Source of the DNA: Platanthera guangdongensis
Lineage: Eukaryota; Streptophyta; Magnoliopsida; Asparagales; Orchidaceae
Direction: 5' to 3'
NCBI GenBank assembly: GCA_039583875.1
Contig: CM077159.1
Coordinates: 100,989,787-101,053,786, forward strand
DNA: 64,000 nt
The notes under the pieces were generated by a model, which saw only the letters and a list, made by a program, of their open reading frames with translations, had not been told where the DNA came from and did not search any database. Each line of letters opens with the position of its first letter. Position 1 is the stretch's first letter. Of this stretch, positions 44,655-56,301 are shown in pieces. Position numbers and translations under genes: made by a program.

Positions 44655-45000
44655 GCTTTTTGCGCATGGCGCCAAAGCCCCAAGGCCACAACACACAGAA
44701 GAACACCAAAATAGAAGGAAACTGGGCAGAACTTCCCCAATAGGAAGTAAAAAAAATTACCTGCAGCAAGCACCAAGAAATCCGATCAAAGCTCCAGCAC
44801 CCCGCCGCCCCAGCAAGACACCGCCAACCCCGCACCACACCAGCAGCACCCGCACAGCACGCCGCGCACAACCCGCAGCCACCGTTGCAGGCCGCCCCAC
44901 ACGCAGCAACGTCGCCACCGCTCCCTCACTTTTTCTCACTAGAAACACACTCCAATCTCTAGAAACAATCTCTAGAAAGTTTTTGAGTTCCTTGATAATT
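44655..45000 (-). mobile_element. LINE D: 5'-UTR fragment of an L1-like LINE
   Basis: On the minus strand it carries GATTGGAGTGTG...CTAGTGAGAAAAAGTGAGGG followed by a GCTGCTG/GGTGGCG-rich stretch. This corresponds to the 5' UTR of LINE C at 54700-54850 (GATTGGAGAG...CTAGTGAGAGAGTGGG, then GGTGGCGGCG). Only the 5' UTR is left; it stops at the telomere tract. No coding sequence. Confidence 0.6.
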
Positions 45001-48000
45001 GCATTAGCATCATAAAGTGCGGAGAAAAGAAAATACAAGAGTTACACACTTGGCACCCATTCTAAGTCCTCTTGGAGGATTTCTAAGAACTCAGGAGGGG
45101 CCATAACAACATCAGTCCACACAAAATCGTTTAACATGCCAAACTTAGCACAAAAGTTCGCAAGCCAATTGGCTTCACGAGGGATATGTCGAATTAGCAC
45201 CTAGTTGAGCTCCGCCAAGATGGAAAGATCTTGTTCCATGAAGGTTGGGTCGCGCCATGCCGACCGTTGTAGGGATCGGCCGCAGAAGTCAAGCACATTT
45301 TTGTCATCCCCCTCGAGAATAATGCCCTTCGCCTCGAGGATCGTAGGGGTGAGCCGCCTTCGCAAGGAAAATAACGCCTCAAGCTCAACCTGACCCGGGT
45401 CTTAGGGAGACAATCCCACTCCAGCAGCAAGAACCATCGTGCCACGATGATCACGCGCAGTAATGCCAATTCCGGCAGCATTGTTTGGGGAAACCGCTCC
45501 ATCAATATTGATTTTGATCAAGTCTGGCGGCGGGGGCACCAAGATATGGTGAGTAACGGCATGTTCGGTCGATTGGTGCCCCAGTAGCGCCAAGAGGGGA
45601 AAGTTGAAGTGCAATTGATATTCTCCAAGATGGAGGCCGCCAGGACTAAAGGCGTGCCAAACTCGCGCCCATGTATTTTAGCATTTCGGGCCCTCCAATT
45701 TTGATAAACTGCATAGCAGAAAATACGGAACGGACCCAAATCCAACTTACCGGATTTGGAAATACTCCCCGGGAAGGTGGACCAAGACTGGACAGCGGGC
45801 AATTGAATCCCCCAACGTGGCAACTCCCCGGCAATGGCGAGGAGATTAGTGCTGCCATGCATAAGATGGTCCCGGTCTTCGGGGCCAGAACAGCCCCACG
45901 TGCATGCCAACGAGTCGGTGAGGCAATGGCGAAGCAGCCAACAGCGGGTAGGGATGGCGTCGCGTGTCAAGCACCACCAAAACAAACGCTCACGAGGCCT
46001 TAGACCAAGGCGCTGGATCCAATTGAGTTCCGTGGAGTGTTCCGGGAAGCACGCCGAATAAGCTAATGACGCAATCATCTTTCCACTAAATTGAAAATTA
46101 AGCTCCAGCATGTTCCGACCAATAGCCGGATAGAGCGGTGTTAGCATGATTGAATCCACAAGGTATGGGCCAAAGAACCACAATAATTTGGGCCTACCCC
46201 ATGCCCCAGTGTCCGTAAGTAGATCCGCGAGCATCATGGATTCAAGAGCCTGAATATTAACGAAGGTGGGCCAGCGAGCAATGATCCGGTCCTGGAACCA
46301 ACGCCCAATCAGAATATTAATCGTCTGTCCAGTACCAATTCGCCAACGGGAGATCGATAGTAAGCTGTCTGCACCATTCCGAAGGATTTTAATAACCGCC
46401 GAGTCACTCTGGCGAGAGGGGCAAGAGAAAAGATCCGTCGAATAACGACCGTGCATTGCCTGGATGAATAATGATTGGTGGGGCTACATATATTCCCAAG
46501 CAAACCGCGCGCGGAGTGGGCCCGACCAGGTCGCAGTTGCATGAAAACCCAGCCCTCCACAATTCTTTGGTTTGCAAAGCGAGGCCTAGTCCACGTAATG
46601 CATATCGCGGTTGTTGGCGGACCGCTGCCATAAACAACTGCATGCAGCAAGTTCCAAATCAACCAGAACACCTTTGGGAACAAACGAGTGTGACATAATG
46701 AAGGCGGTAAAAGCAAGTAGTGAGTGATTAATCAAAACAGCCCGACCGGCCAACGATAGATGCTGAGACCTCATGCCTGAATTTTCGAATGTGTTTTGTG
46801 AACAAGATCGACATAACCTGCCTTAACAAGTTTCCGGAGAGCCAATTTGATGTCAAGATAAGTGAACTCGTCCACCCATGGAAAACCCAAGAGGCAGGTT
46901 TGACGGACCTTCTTCCATTGTGGGGTGGCATTGTTGAACAGGACAAACGATTTAGCGGCATTGATGCACTGGCCAGTCCAAGAACAATAAGAGTGCAGAA
47001 TTTTTGCCACTTTAGTAGCACTCGCAGTAGAGGCTTCCGAAAAAATTATAATGTCATCCGCATATAACAGGTGCGAGATGCGTGGCCTAGGCGTGGAGAG
47101 AGTAACACCCAAATCTGAACCGTTTTGCTGGAAAGCCAACAAGAGAAGCTCCGAACGTAGGATAAATAAATATGGTGAAAGAGGGCAACCCTGGCGGAAG
47201 CCCCGGGCCGCAATGATGGGCCTAGTCCGCAGACCATTGATGAGCAGTGAGAAGCTCGGGATGTTGATACATTGCATTATCCAATTAATGAATTGTTGGG
47301 GGAAGCCCAGATCTTGAAGTAGCTTGAGAAGTGTAGCCCAGCACATCTTATCATAAGCTTGTGACATGTCTATTTTTAAGGCCATGAAACCCGCCTTAGT
47401 TGTAAAAAAACGAAATTTGTGGAGGATCTCTTGAGCAAGGAAGCATTGATGAGATATTTGACGGCCCGGTACAAAAGCTCCTTGTTCCTCCGAAATAAAG
47501 GAAGGGAGGATATGTTGGAGGCGCCCCACAAGAAGTTTAGCCACGAGTTTATAAAAAATCGGGCAGAGACTAATAGGGCGGAATTCCTCCGGGGAGGTGG
47601 CGTTAGATGTCTTGGGCACTAACACCGCAATAGTTTCTTTCCAACTTGAGTCCATAACGCCCAAAGTGAAAAAATCAATGATCACCCTGCAAACGTCAGT
47701 TTTCACCAAAGCCCAAAAATGTTTAAGGAGGAGGTGATACCGTCCGCCCCGGGAGAACAATTAGGCATCATCGTTTTGATATCATCCCATATTTCCTCCG
47801 TAACCGGTCGAAGAAGGCCATGCCGCGTGAGATCCGAGAGCACAGGTTTACCCGCCAAGGAGGGCCAACCATCAAGAGAGGGAGTATGATTTAACCATTT
47901 CTGCTCAAAGAAGCGAATGAAAGTTGCCTCAATAGCATCTTGGTCCTCTGTCAGATCGCCATTCAAGTCCCCCACTTGATTGATCTGGTTGCCCCGCCTA

Positions 48001-49025
48001 CGATTAGAGGTCATGGAATGAAAGTATGTTGTGTTGGAATCTCCCTCGGTCAACCATCGTACCTTAGCCCGCTGCCGCCACCAGGTGTTCAACCGCCCTA
48101 GTGTGCTATTCAACTCTTTAACTTTTTGAATAAGAGTTTTTGTTTGTTCGATGGACAGCCCGGGAGGAGTAACTTCCAATAGTTGGAGATTATAAATGTC
48201 AGCCTTAAGCGAGGTGTGGAGAACCCCCAACTCACGGAATTTGTTGCGGCTCCAAAAATGTAACGCGCAGAGCGTACGCCGGCATTTACGGGAAAGAACC
48301 TCAGCAGCAGCACCATGATCAACCTTATTCCAGTTAGTGGAAACCACCCGCCAAGCTGCTGGGTAAGAAAGCCAAACATCTTCAAATCTGAGCCAACGTG
48401 TTGACGGAATCGGGGCCGCAGCACCAAGAGGAAGGAGCAACGGGCAATGGGCAATGGTCTGAGCCTATCCAATTTAGGTGACGAACCGTGAGGAAAGGGA
48501 ACATGTCCAAAGTAGTAGCATTGAAGAACATTCGGTCAAGCCGGCTGAGCAATCGATCGGAGCCGGGCTTATTGTTGCACCAGGTAAATGCGGGGCCAAT
48601 AAACTGCAGCTCATGCATGGCAGAGGAGGTAAATCCACTCGTCCATCTCACGAGATCCAATCGTGTAGTGGAACGCAGATGAACCATTCTTATCACCCGA
48701 GCGGAGGAGACAATTAATATCTCCCCCGACAAGCATGGGGAGGGATGTCCCAACCTGCTCGTCTAAAACCTGTCGTAGCAAGAGACGGACACGGTAATCT
48801 TTGTTGGCATAGACAAAGGCCACCAACCATTGGCTATGATCAGGCAGAACAGCCGTAGCAAGAACACATTGGTCCATAGCAGAAGAGATCGCCACATGAA
48901 TCACATCGCGCCTCCACAAAACGACAATACCACCAGACTTACCAACAACCGGATGATGAAAAATGTCTCAATTACGGTCCACCAAAACATCAATGTCCTG
49001 CCGATCAACAAGTAGAATTTGCAAC
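45000..49025 (-). mobile_element. LINE B: 5'-truncated L1-like LINE
   Basis: It holds ORF2 from the middle of the endonuclease to RNase H, plus a short 3' tail (minus-strand GCTAATGCAATTATCAAGG, near 45000). ORF1 and the endonuclease start are missing. The cut at ~49025 abuts the RNase H end of LINE C directly. 5' truncation is usual for LINEs. Confidence 0.83.
45040..49015 (-). pseudogene. LINE B ORF2: endonuclease (partial), RT, zf-RVT, RNase H
   Basis: The endonuclease part has VGKSGGIVVLWRRDV, GGDINCLL and the catalytic SDHCPLP. The linker (47703-48440) includes WWRQRAKVRWLTEGDSNT. The RT (46771-47760, open for 329 codons) has FRPISLCPIFYKLVAK, KIDMSQAYDKM and the catalytic YADDIIIFSE. 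The zinc-binding region (WWCLTRDAIPTR, CTWGCSGPEDRDH) is at 45518-46456. RNase H (INIDGAVSPNNAAGIGI, EGDD-type acidic site, NWLAN-like end) runs to about 45040. Stops or frameshifts lie near 48960, 48600, 48440, 47720, 46750 and 45420. The RT block is the best-preserved LINE polymerase in the window. Confidence 0.88.
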
Positions 49026-49039
49026 ATAGTCAGCCACGG

Positions 49040-52000
49040 AGTTGGCTCTTCGATCAACAAGTGAAATCATAATCTTGATGCAATCCTTCAGTGAGCGTGC
49101 TAGCATCCCTTCCATATCCCCATTCCAAAGTCCTGATAGTATGCGGTTTAAAGTAGAGCAAGAAAGGCGGAGTCTACCTCAAGAATTAATCCAATCGCAG
49201 CGCTCATGAAATTTTTTGCAACAGCGATGCCAAGCTGGGCACTCCTGACCTCTGTCATGTTTACTGATCGGCTTTGAATGCTGACCCCCTTAGCAATAAT
49301 GAGAGCCCCATCATGATCCCGAATAGAGCAACCAATTCCGGCCACGTTATTTGGGTGAACCGACCCATCAAAAATAATTTTAAACCATCCCAATTGCGGG
49401 GGCAACCAAAAAGGCTCGAGGTTTACACGGGCCGCCCAGTTACCATTGGAATCTTCCATGATTGCATTTAGAACAATGGATGAGGGTTGCAAGAAGGGCT
49501 CACCATGAACATGTTGATTCCTGACTTTCCAAGTTGCGTAAATTATAGAAGCCAGCGCCTTTGTTTCCTTGGATCCGGTGCTAATGTCCATTTCCTCCAT
49601 CAGCGCATCCAAAAGACATGTGCTGGAGGAGTTTAAATGAATTCCCATTCTTGTCATCATCGCCCGAATGCGACCGACAAAAGAGCAGCTCCCATAGATG
49701 TGGTTTACATTTTCTGCATGGTTGCAATTCCAGGGACAGGCCGCATCGTTCCTTAGTCGGTGCTGGTACAGCCATTCGTTGGTGGGAAGCATGTCATTTA
49801 TAGCTCGCCAAATCATGGCTAAAAAATGTGGCTGCGCCTTTATTTTCCAAATTTTGCTGCCCTCATGCATCCCCTGCGGGCACTCCAGGTCGTATAGCAA
49901 ACTAGCATCCATCCGTTGTTTTTCGGAGTGGGCCCAAATCAGCTTCTCCTTACCTCCCACATTGTCCCTTAGTAATCAAGAGATAATATCAATTAAGCAA
50001 TCACTTAGGCCACTCATATTCTCAATCGGCCATTCTGAATTTGATTCCAGGAATCCAGCAACATGATTAGGCAAGGCATCAATGTATATAAAAGTTGGCC
50101 ATTGGATGAGCGGAAGCACGCCAAGCCAGTTATCCTCCAAGGTAGAGATGTCCCTGCCGTCTCCCACCATCCAGAAGGTATGTTTTTCCATGAGCTCACC
50201 ACCGAGGGAGATGCACCGCCAGATTTTTGAGTGGCTACGATTGGGTTTGAATCTCTTTCGTCCAGCATACTTGGTCCCAAATATTCTTGCCAATAAAGAG
50301 CCATCGGCACCAGACACCCTAGATGAGATCTTACCCATCAGGATGCGCCGCCACAGGATTAAATTTTTGAAGCGCAGTCCGCCCTTTTCCTTTGGTAAAC
50401 ATAATTCCATCCATTTCGTGTAGTTCAAGGAGTGTTTGTTAGGTGACCCGCTCCAGAGGAATGCTGCCAGCAAGCTATTGATTTTGTTTATGGTAGAAAC
50501 CGGCATTGGAGAATGGGCCAAAGCGTGTAGAGGAATTACGGACAGAGTGCTTTTGATGAGGGCAACTCTGCCCGCCAGTGATAAATGTCGGGAGCCCCAA
50601 GATCTGATTTTGCTGCTAACCTCATCCAATAAATGATCGAAATCAGCAATTCTAATCTTTCCCATCCACAGCGTGACACCCAGATAATTGATAGCATTGG
50701 AGGGGTCATGCCCAAATAGATGTAATATGTCCCTTTTTGTGTCAAGCGGGACCTTGGGACCGAAAAGGATGTTTGATTTTGATGCGTTTATCGCTTCTCC
50801 GGAGAGTGCACAGTACCGCCTCAAGATCCCAGCGAATTCCTTCGCCGTCCCTGGCGTTGCCGAGCCAAACAAGAGTGTGTCATCAGGGAAGACGAGGTGA
50901 GATAATTTTGGAGCAGCTGGGGTTATCTTTATGCCTATGCCCGGCTGTTTGCTTGAGTTGATCAATAAGGAAAGGTACTCAGAGCACATTATAAACAGGT
51001 ACGGAGATAGTGGCAACCTTGTCGCAGGACGCAAGTAGTGTGTATCCATTTTCATCTAGAGCCGTTAATGAGAAGACCGAATCTTGGATGAGTGATGCAT
51101 TCCATGATGAGATTAATCCAGAAGGGCGGGAAGTTAAGACCCTCCAAGGTGCGTCTGACGAAAGACCATTGAATCTGGTCAAAGGCCTTCTCCATGTCAA
51201 TTTTCATAGCCATGTACCCAGAATTACTTTGAGTCGTGTGAACCCGATGCACAATTTCCTGGGCAAGGAGACAGTAGTCTGATATAAGCCGACCCGGCAC
51301 GAAGGCGGTTTGTTCCTCTGAGATTAATCTCTGCAGCATCGGCTTCATGCGATTGGCCATGATCTTTGCCGCGACTTTATATATTGTTGAGCAGAGGCTG
51401 ATTGGCCGATAGTGCTCCGGCAAGCTTGGGTTGCTACACTTTGGGATGAGTACAACCAAGGCGTCCTTCCACTTTGCTTCCATTGAGCCGGTTGCAAAGA
51501 AATTTTTTACTGCGGCAATTAAATCAAACATTGTGAAGTTCCAAAAATACGTAGAGAAAGAGTGTGTTACCCCGTCGCATCCCGGTGCTTTAATTTTCCG
51601 AAATGAGAAGACAGTTCTTTTAATCTCAACATCAGTTGGCGGAGCAGCCAAAAGATGACCCTCAAGCTCAAAAATATTCTCCCGCGGGCTTGGCAGTCCC
51701 TCCACAGCAGCAGATTCTTCCGTACACCATCTTTGGGAGAAATGTCCCACCATAATATCTTCAATATGGTCCTGTTCGGTGATGATCTCCTCCCCAATAT
51801 GCAATCTGATGACCCGGTTTTCATGTTTTCGCTGGGTGGCAGCCGCCTGAAAGAATGCAGACTTTCGATCTCCGTGCTCCAACCAGCAGCACTTCGCCCG
51901 TTGCCACCACCAGGTGTCAAGTTTTGCTTGAATCTCATTGTAGCTTGCGACCAGGCCCCGAAGGGATTGTAACTCGTCATCCAAGAGCGCTGAATCGGCC

Positions 52001-52956
52001 TCCCGAAGCTGGAGTGCGTTAATTTCCTCTAATTTCTTGCATTCCCTGCTTCCATTCTTCCATTAAATCTTGACCACCGCGAGAGAGCCTTGATAGTTCT
52101 TGCACACTTGACCTCCAAGATTTTACTTGGGCTTCCAATAACTGGCTTCATCCTGGAGGCAAGCGCGATGATATTGGCATCTGGATTCCTCATCCATGTC
52201 TCCTCAAATTTTAAGCGTCTTCCAGATGTAGCAAATTTTATTAGGTCAATCTCGAGCAGCAGTGGCGCGTTATCAGAGGCTATTCTTGGCAAATGGTGTA
52301 CAATTGATCCAGGAAAGGCTAGAAGCGTCGGGGCACTGAGCAACACACGGCCGAGCCGTGAGAGGATACGGTCGGTCGGTCGTTGATTGTTACACCACGT
52401 GAAAATATTTCCCGTGTAAGAAATTTCATGAAGCCGGCATAGCGTGATAAAGTTCGCAAATTCTTGTGGCCCATTGGACAACTTAAATCTGCCCCCCCCC
52501 CCCCCCCCCACGCTTCTCCTCCGCCCGCAACACGTAATTGAAGTCCCCTCCAAAGACAGTAGGAATGCTCATTTCCATGGTAGCCAACTCATCCCATAAT
52601 GCCCGCCTTTGATGCATATACTTATCTGCATATATGGCTCCCAATTGCCAGGTAACACCCGAGGGCAAGATTATGGATGCTTTTATGAATTGTTTATCTT
52701 TAACAATGCCACTAACTTTGATCAGATCATCAAGCCATAACAAAATTATACCTCCAGATTTTCCAATCGAAGGAACATAGTCGAAGTTCCAGCGCCTACC
52801 AATCAGCCTGTCCACATCACGCCAAGAGAAAACTTGGCGGCGCGTCTCCAACAACACAACAGCTATAGCATTATTGGTACGAACTAGCCCTTGCAAATGC
52901 GCGCAGGAAGCGGGCTTACGTGCACCGCGGCAATTCCAAAAGATTAAGTTCGTCAT
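49040..52956 (-). pseudogene. LINE C ORF2: endonuclease-RT-RNase H
   Basis: The ATG at 52956 opens MTNLIFWNCRGARKPAS and overlaps the end of ORF1 by ~41 bp. The endonuclease has LLETRR and GGDFNYVLRAEEKR, then shifts frame in an 18-base C run (52492-52509). Further on, the catalytic SDH motif reads SDN (IASDNAPLLLE). RT (51052-51984 and 49976-51055) has APGCDGVTH, RPISLCSTIYKV and KIDMEKAFDQI, while the catalytic box reads FPDDTLLF instead of FADD. The zinc-binding region and RNase H (49148-49960; IFDGSVHPNNVAGIGCSI, LEVDSA) follow, with ISLVDRRANSVADYV at the very end. Other breaks: ~52000, ~51055, ~49970, 49148. Confidence 0.88.
52492..52509. repeat. C18 homopolymer inside LINE C ORF2
   Basis: Eighteen consecutive C on the plus strand (G on the coding strand), exactly at the point where the endonuclease frame changes. 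Either slippage in the genome or a sequencing/assembly length error could explain it. Confidence 0.9.
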
Positions 52957-54626
52957 TTCGCGAAGGGGAGCCCCTCGCCGCTCGCTCAGGATCTTCCTTG
53001 CGCAATATAGAACTCGCCTTGCTCTTGGAACAACCCCGCATCTTTTTTGTTGGTGATCTGGCTCGCCGCACAGCTTCCTCCCCAACTTCCTCCGCATATG
53101 CTGTCTCATTCTGGACCTGTACATCGGCTGGCTCCTTTTGGATCAGAAGATCCTTTTCAGCAACATCATTCGAGCTGATAGCTGTCATCTCGGCATGACT
53201 CCCTGCCTCAACAACATTTGCATTGTTGGCTGTCTCGATTTCTTGAATTTTTGTAATATTGGCTTCCTCTAGCGTAGGCAGCTTTGTGCTTACAGGCTTC
53301 TCCACCTTCCGCCACACCCATGTTCCAGTCTTACGCTGTTGTACGCCACCTTCCTTGGGTTTTGGAGGGGGCTTCCTTGGAAGAACTAAGGTCCAATCAT
53401 CCAAACCCGCTTGCGGGTTGTGCTTCTCCATTTTGGTATTTGTTGTTCGGCTTCGGCATGATGTATCCCCATGGTTGGCAAGCCCACAAGAAGTGCACAA
53501 GGATCCAATTCCCTCGTAATTAAACTTTTGGAAAAACTTTCCAGATTCTTTGCTGTTCAGCCAAATCCCCCCTAACAAAGGGGCGAAAAGGTCCCGGCAT
53601 ACACAGATTCTTGCAAAATTTGTTCGGGATCTAGATTTTGTAAAGGCATCAATGTATAATGACTCTCCAACAATTGCAGCAATACGAAATAAATTCTTGT
53701 CACCCCAAAATTGCAGTGGGAGGCCTGGGAGTCTAACCCATGTTGGCACCAACATTTTTGGGTTTAATGCGGGGATAAACTTTTCCGACCATACGTCCAG
53801 TCCAACAACTTGTCTGGCCACATGCCACGGGCTTCCAAGCCATACCTGATCTCGACTTTCTCTATTAGCAAACTTTAGCAGAAAGCAGCCCTCTCCCAAG
53901 TCGCAGACTCGGAAACCCTGAAGCGCTCCCCATTTTAGATGTAGCTGGGCCGAGAGCCATTCAAAGCAGAAGTTAACACCAACAACTCTGCCAACCAATG
54001 TGTTTGCATATTCTGCTTGGATTTGCTCCACCTCATCATCATCCATGCTCGCAATCCCATCAATATAGTAGTCAGCTTGCTGGATATCCATCTTCGGGAA
54101 GTGGACTGGGACATTCCTTGACCAGACGCGGGGCAACAGCGCCGGCGCTGACGTCATTGGAATGGCAACTGGCGGGGTAGGAATTTGGGACGTTCTTACG
54201 CCCAAGAACAGGCCAATTTGCGGGATACCACACGCGTTCATGAGGGTGTTGACTGAGCCCGGGATGAAGGGTCTGGCCGCATGGTTTAAGAGGGATTGAT
54301 TATTGTTGCTTCTAAAGACTTGAGAAGAGGACGAGCTCACAGACGCATTTCCGAACACGTTGGGAGCGTTCAGAAGAAGTAGCAGATATTATGGACTTTT
54401 CTGATTCCTCCGAATCAGACCTAGCAGAAACATCATCATCAGAAGGTTCAGATAAGCCAAGGGATGGACCAACCTCTGCATCAACAATATCCTTATCCTG
54501 GATTAAAGCCGCAGAACTGGGAGAAGAAACACCCAGCCAGGACGGAGCTAAACCCGCAGGCGATAATGACGTAGCAGCCGATACAATCGGCAGAGGAGAA
54601 GCGGGCGATCCATGAAAAATCTCCAA
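52916..54626 (-). pseudogene. LINE C ORF1: DUF4283/CCHC RNA-binding protein
   Basis: A 480-codon stretch (52916-54358) is open. It contains the DUF4283-like core (LVGRVVGVNFCFEWL, RVCDLGEGCFLLKF, GSPWHVARQVVGLDVWS, WVRLPGLPLQFWG, ESLYIDAFTKS) and a CCHC knuckle (CTSCGLANHGDTSC). A charged C-terminus follows. The acidic N-terminal segment (MEIFHGSPASPLP..., 54312-54626) is in another frame, so one frameshift near 54330 separates it. This is the most complete LINE ORF1 here. It would coat LINE RNA and bring it to the nucleus. Confidence 0.87.
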
Positions 54627-54945
54627 ATCCTTGCCTTTATCTTTTTGGTTTTCTTCTTTTCCATGAAACGAGCAATTAGGGCCAAAGCCCTAGGAAACAG
54701 GGCGACACTACCCGCACCCAGCAGCCAACCGCACAGCAGCACTACACCCTGCACAACAGCAGCCCGCCACCACCGCAAACGCCGCCACCGCAGCACCACT
54801 CCCACTCTCTCACTAGAAGTCCTCTCTCCAATCTCTAGAACACTCCCACTCCCTCCTGTTAAGAAAATAAGAAACAAGAGCAGGAAGAAGAAAAGTTTTG
54901 AAACCACTACAAGCTGTTTTGCTTCTCATACATTCGCTGTATAAA
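54627..54945 (-). other. LINE C 5' UTR
   Basis: Non-coding. The GGTGGCGG/GCTGCTG-rich minus-strand sequence and the CTAGTGAGAGAG block are shared with the LINE D fragment at 44655-45000. That shared region is the evidence for a common LINE family promoter/leader. Confidence 0.6.
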
Positions 54946-54949
54946 TAGA

Positions 54950-55134
54950 TTTATAAGGGTGACTAAACTTAGTAATTTTAACAATTTTAGGTACACGATT
55001 CTATTTTAGGTAAGCAGTGAATGCTCGGTTATTCCTCCAATATCCAGCAAGGCTTGGCTGGAAATTTCCTTCAATGTACAAGGGGCAGGATCCGTGGGAT
55101 GCCAGGCTGGACCTTCCTATATTGGTCTCGCACA
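54950..55134 (-). repeat. Probable LTR remnant of the copia fragment
   Basis: A polypurine tract on the minus strand (GAGGGGGGA, 55135-55143) ends exactly where a TG start (minus TGTGCGAGACC) would place an LTR at 55134. The far end is not defined; the short length would fit small-LTR copia lineages. No partner LTR is in the window. Confidence 0.45.
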
Positions 55135-55147
55135 TCCCCCCTCAAGC

Positions 55148-56301
55148 TCATGACGGATGAATCCGGAAGGCGAGCTTGTCTCGAAGCCAAGTGAACCGAG
55201 GACTGGGAAGGAACTTGGTGAAAATATCAGCTACCTGATCGCGTCCCGGTATATGTGAGACAGTAAGATCACCACGAAGAACATGGTCACGGATGAAGTG
55301 AACGTCGATGTCAATATGCTTCGTCCGGCTGTGGAATACGGGGTTCTTGGACATGTGAAGGGCACTGATGTTGTCACAAAGAAGGAGAGGGGAAGCTGAT
55401 GAACGGAGGCCAAGAAACCGAAGCATATGAAGAAACCAAAGAACTTCAGCCGTCGTGGATGCCAGAGCGCGATATTCAGCCTCAGCGCTGGACCGAGAGA
55501 CAGTGGGCTGCTTCTTAGCCCCCCAGGATAGAAGATTCGGCCCTAGGAAGACGGCATACCCTGTTGTGGAACGCCTACTGTCGGGACAGCCGGCCCAATC
55601 TGCGTCTGAAAAGGCGCGAAGTTGAAGGGAAGCAGACTTAGAGAACTTGAGACCAAATTCCAGTGTGCCTTTGACATAGCGAAAAATCCTTTTGACCGCA
55701 GCAAGATGAGAAGCGCAAGGTTTCTGCATAAACTGACAAACATAATTAACAGCGTAAGCCAGATCTGGACGGGTCATAGTAAGGTACTGTAGAGACCCAA
55801 CCATCTGCCTGTAGATGGTGGGATCAGGAAGAGGATCCGGGGAACAGGCAGAGAGTTGAAGACCCGTTGCGAGAGGGCTCTTGACTGGTTTGACACCGTC
55901 TAAACCAAATCGGGAAAGTAGATCAAGAGCATATCGGGTCTGGGAGAGAAGAAGTGAGTCACTGCGTCGTTCAACCTGCATGCCCAGGAAGAAATGTAGG
56001 TCGCCGAGATCCTTCATGTCGAACTGGGACGAGAGGCGGCGAATGAGGCGAGAAATGAAGTCCGGGTGGCTCCCAGTGATGATGAGGTCGTCAACATAAA
56101 GTAAGATGATGATAATGTCCGCGCCGTGACGCCAGAGAAACAGCGAGGTATCATGCGGACAAATAATAAACCCAAGTTGACGAAGAGATGTGGCAAATCT
56201 GTTGTACCACGCCCGAGGAGATTGGCGAAGACCATAAAGAGCTTTGTGTAGGCGACATACATGCCTTGGCCGAGTTGGGTCAATAATGAAAGTCCACTAA
56301 G
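55148..56301 (-). pseudogene. Copia RT/RNase H fragment (different lineage)
   Basis: This is the C-terminal Pol of another Ty1/copia element. RT sequence is readable from about 56296 downward: HKALYGLRQSPRAWY, then YVDDLIITG. It is open from 56017 as MKDLGDLHFFLGMQVER. RNase H follows with AFSDADWAGCPDSRRSTTG, SSAEAEYRALA and HSRTKHIDIDVHFIRDHV, ending at 55148. The 290 C-terminal codons are uninterrupted. The 5' part was cut off by E6's insertion at 56301/56302. It resembles Ale/Retrofit-type elements, but I am not sure of the lineage. Confidence 0.88.

Larger units (their letters stand above)
49028..54945 (-). mobile_element. LINE C: nearly complete L1-like LINE
   Basis: It has a 5' UTR (54627-54945), ORF1, ORF2 through most of RNase H, and a truncated 3' end that meets LINE B at ~49028. 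Its structure is that of plant L1-type elements: DUF4283/CCHC ORF1, APE endonuclease, RT, zf-RVT, RNase H. The 3' tail is absent. Confidence 0.87.

Noticed and set aside
44644..44871. Minus-strand frame ending in MRKKRKV, like a nuclear localisation signal
   Set aside because: It lies in LINE 5'-UTR-like sequence, the peptide is at the extreme C-terminus of a chance frame, and nothing supports expression.
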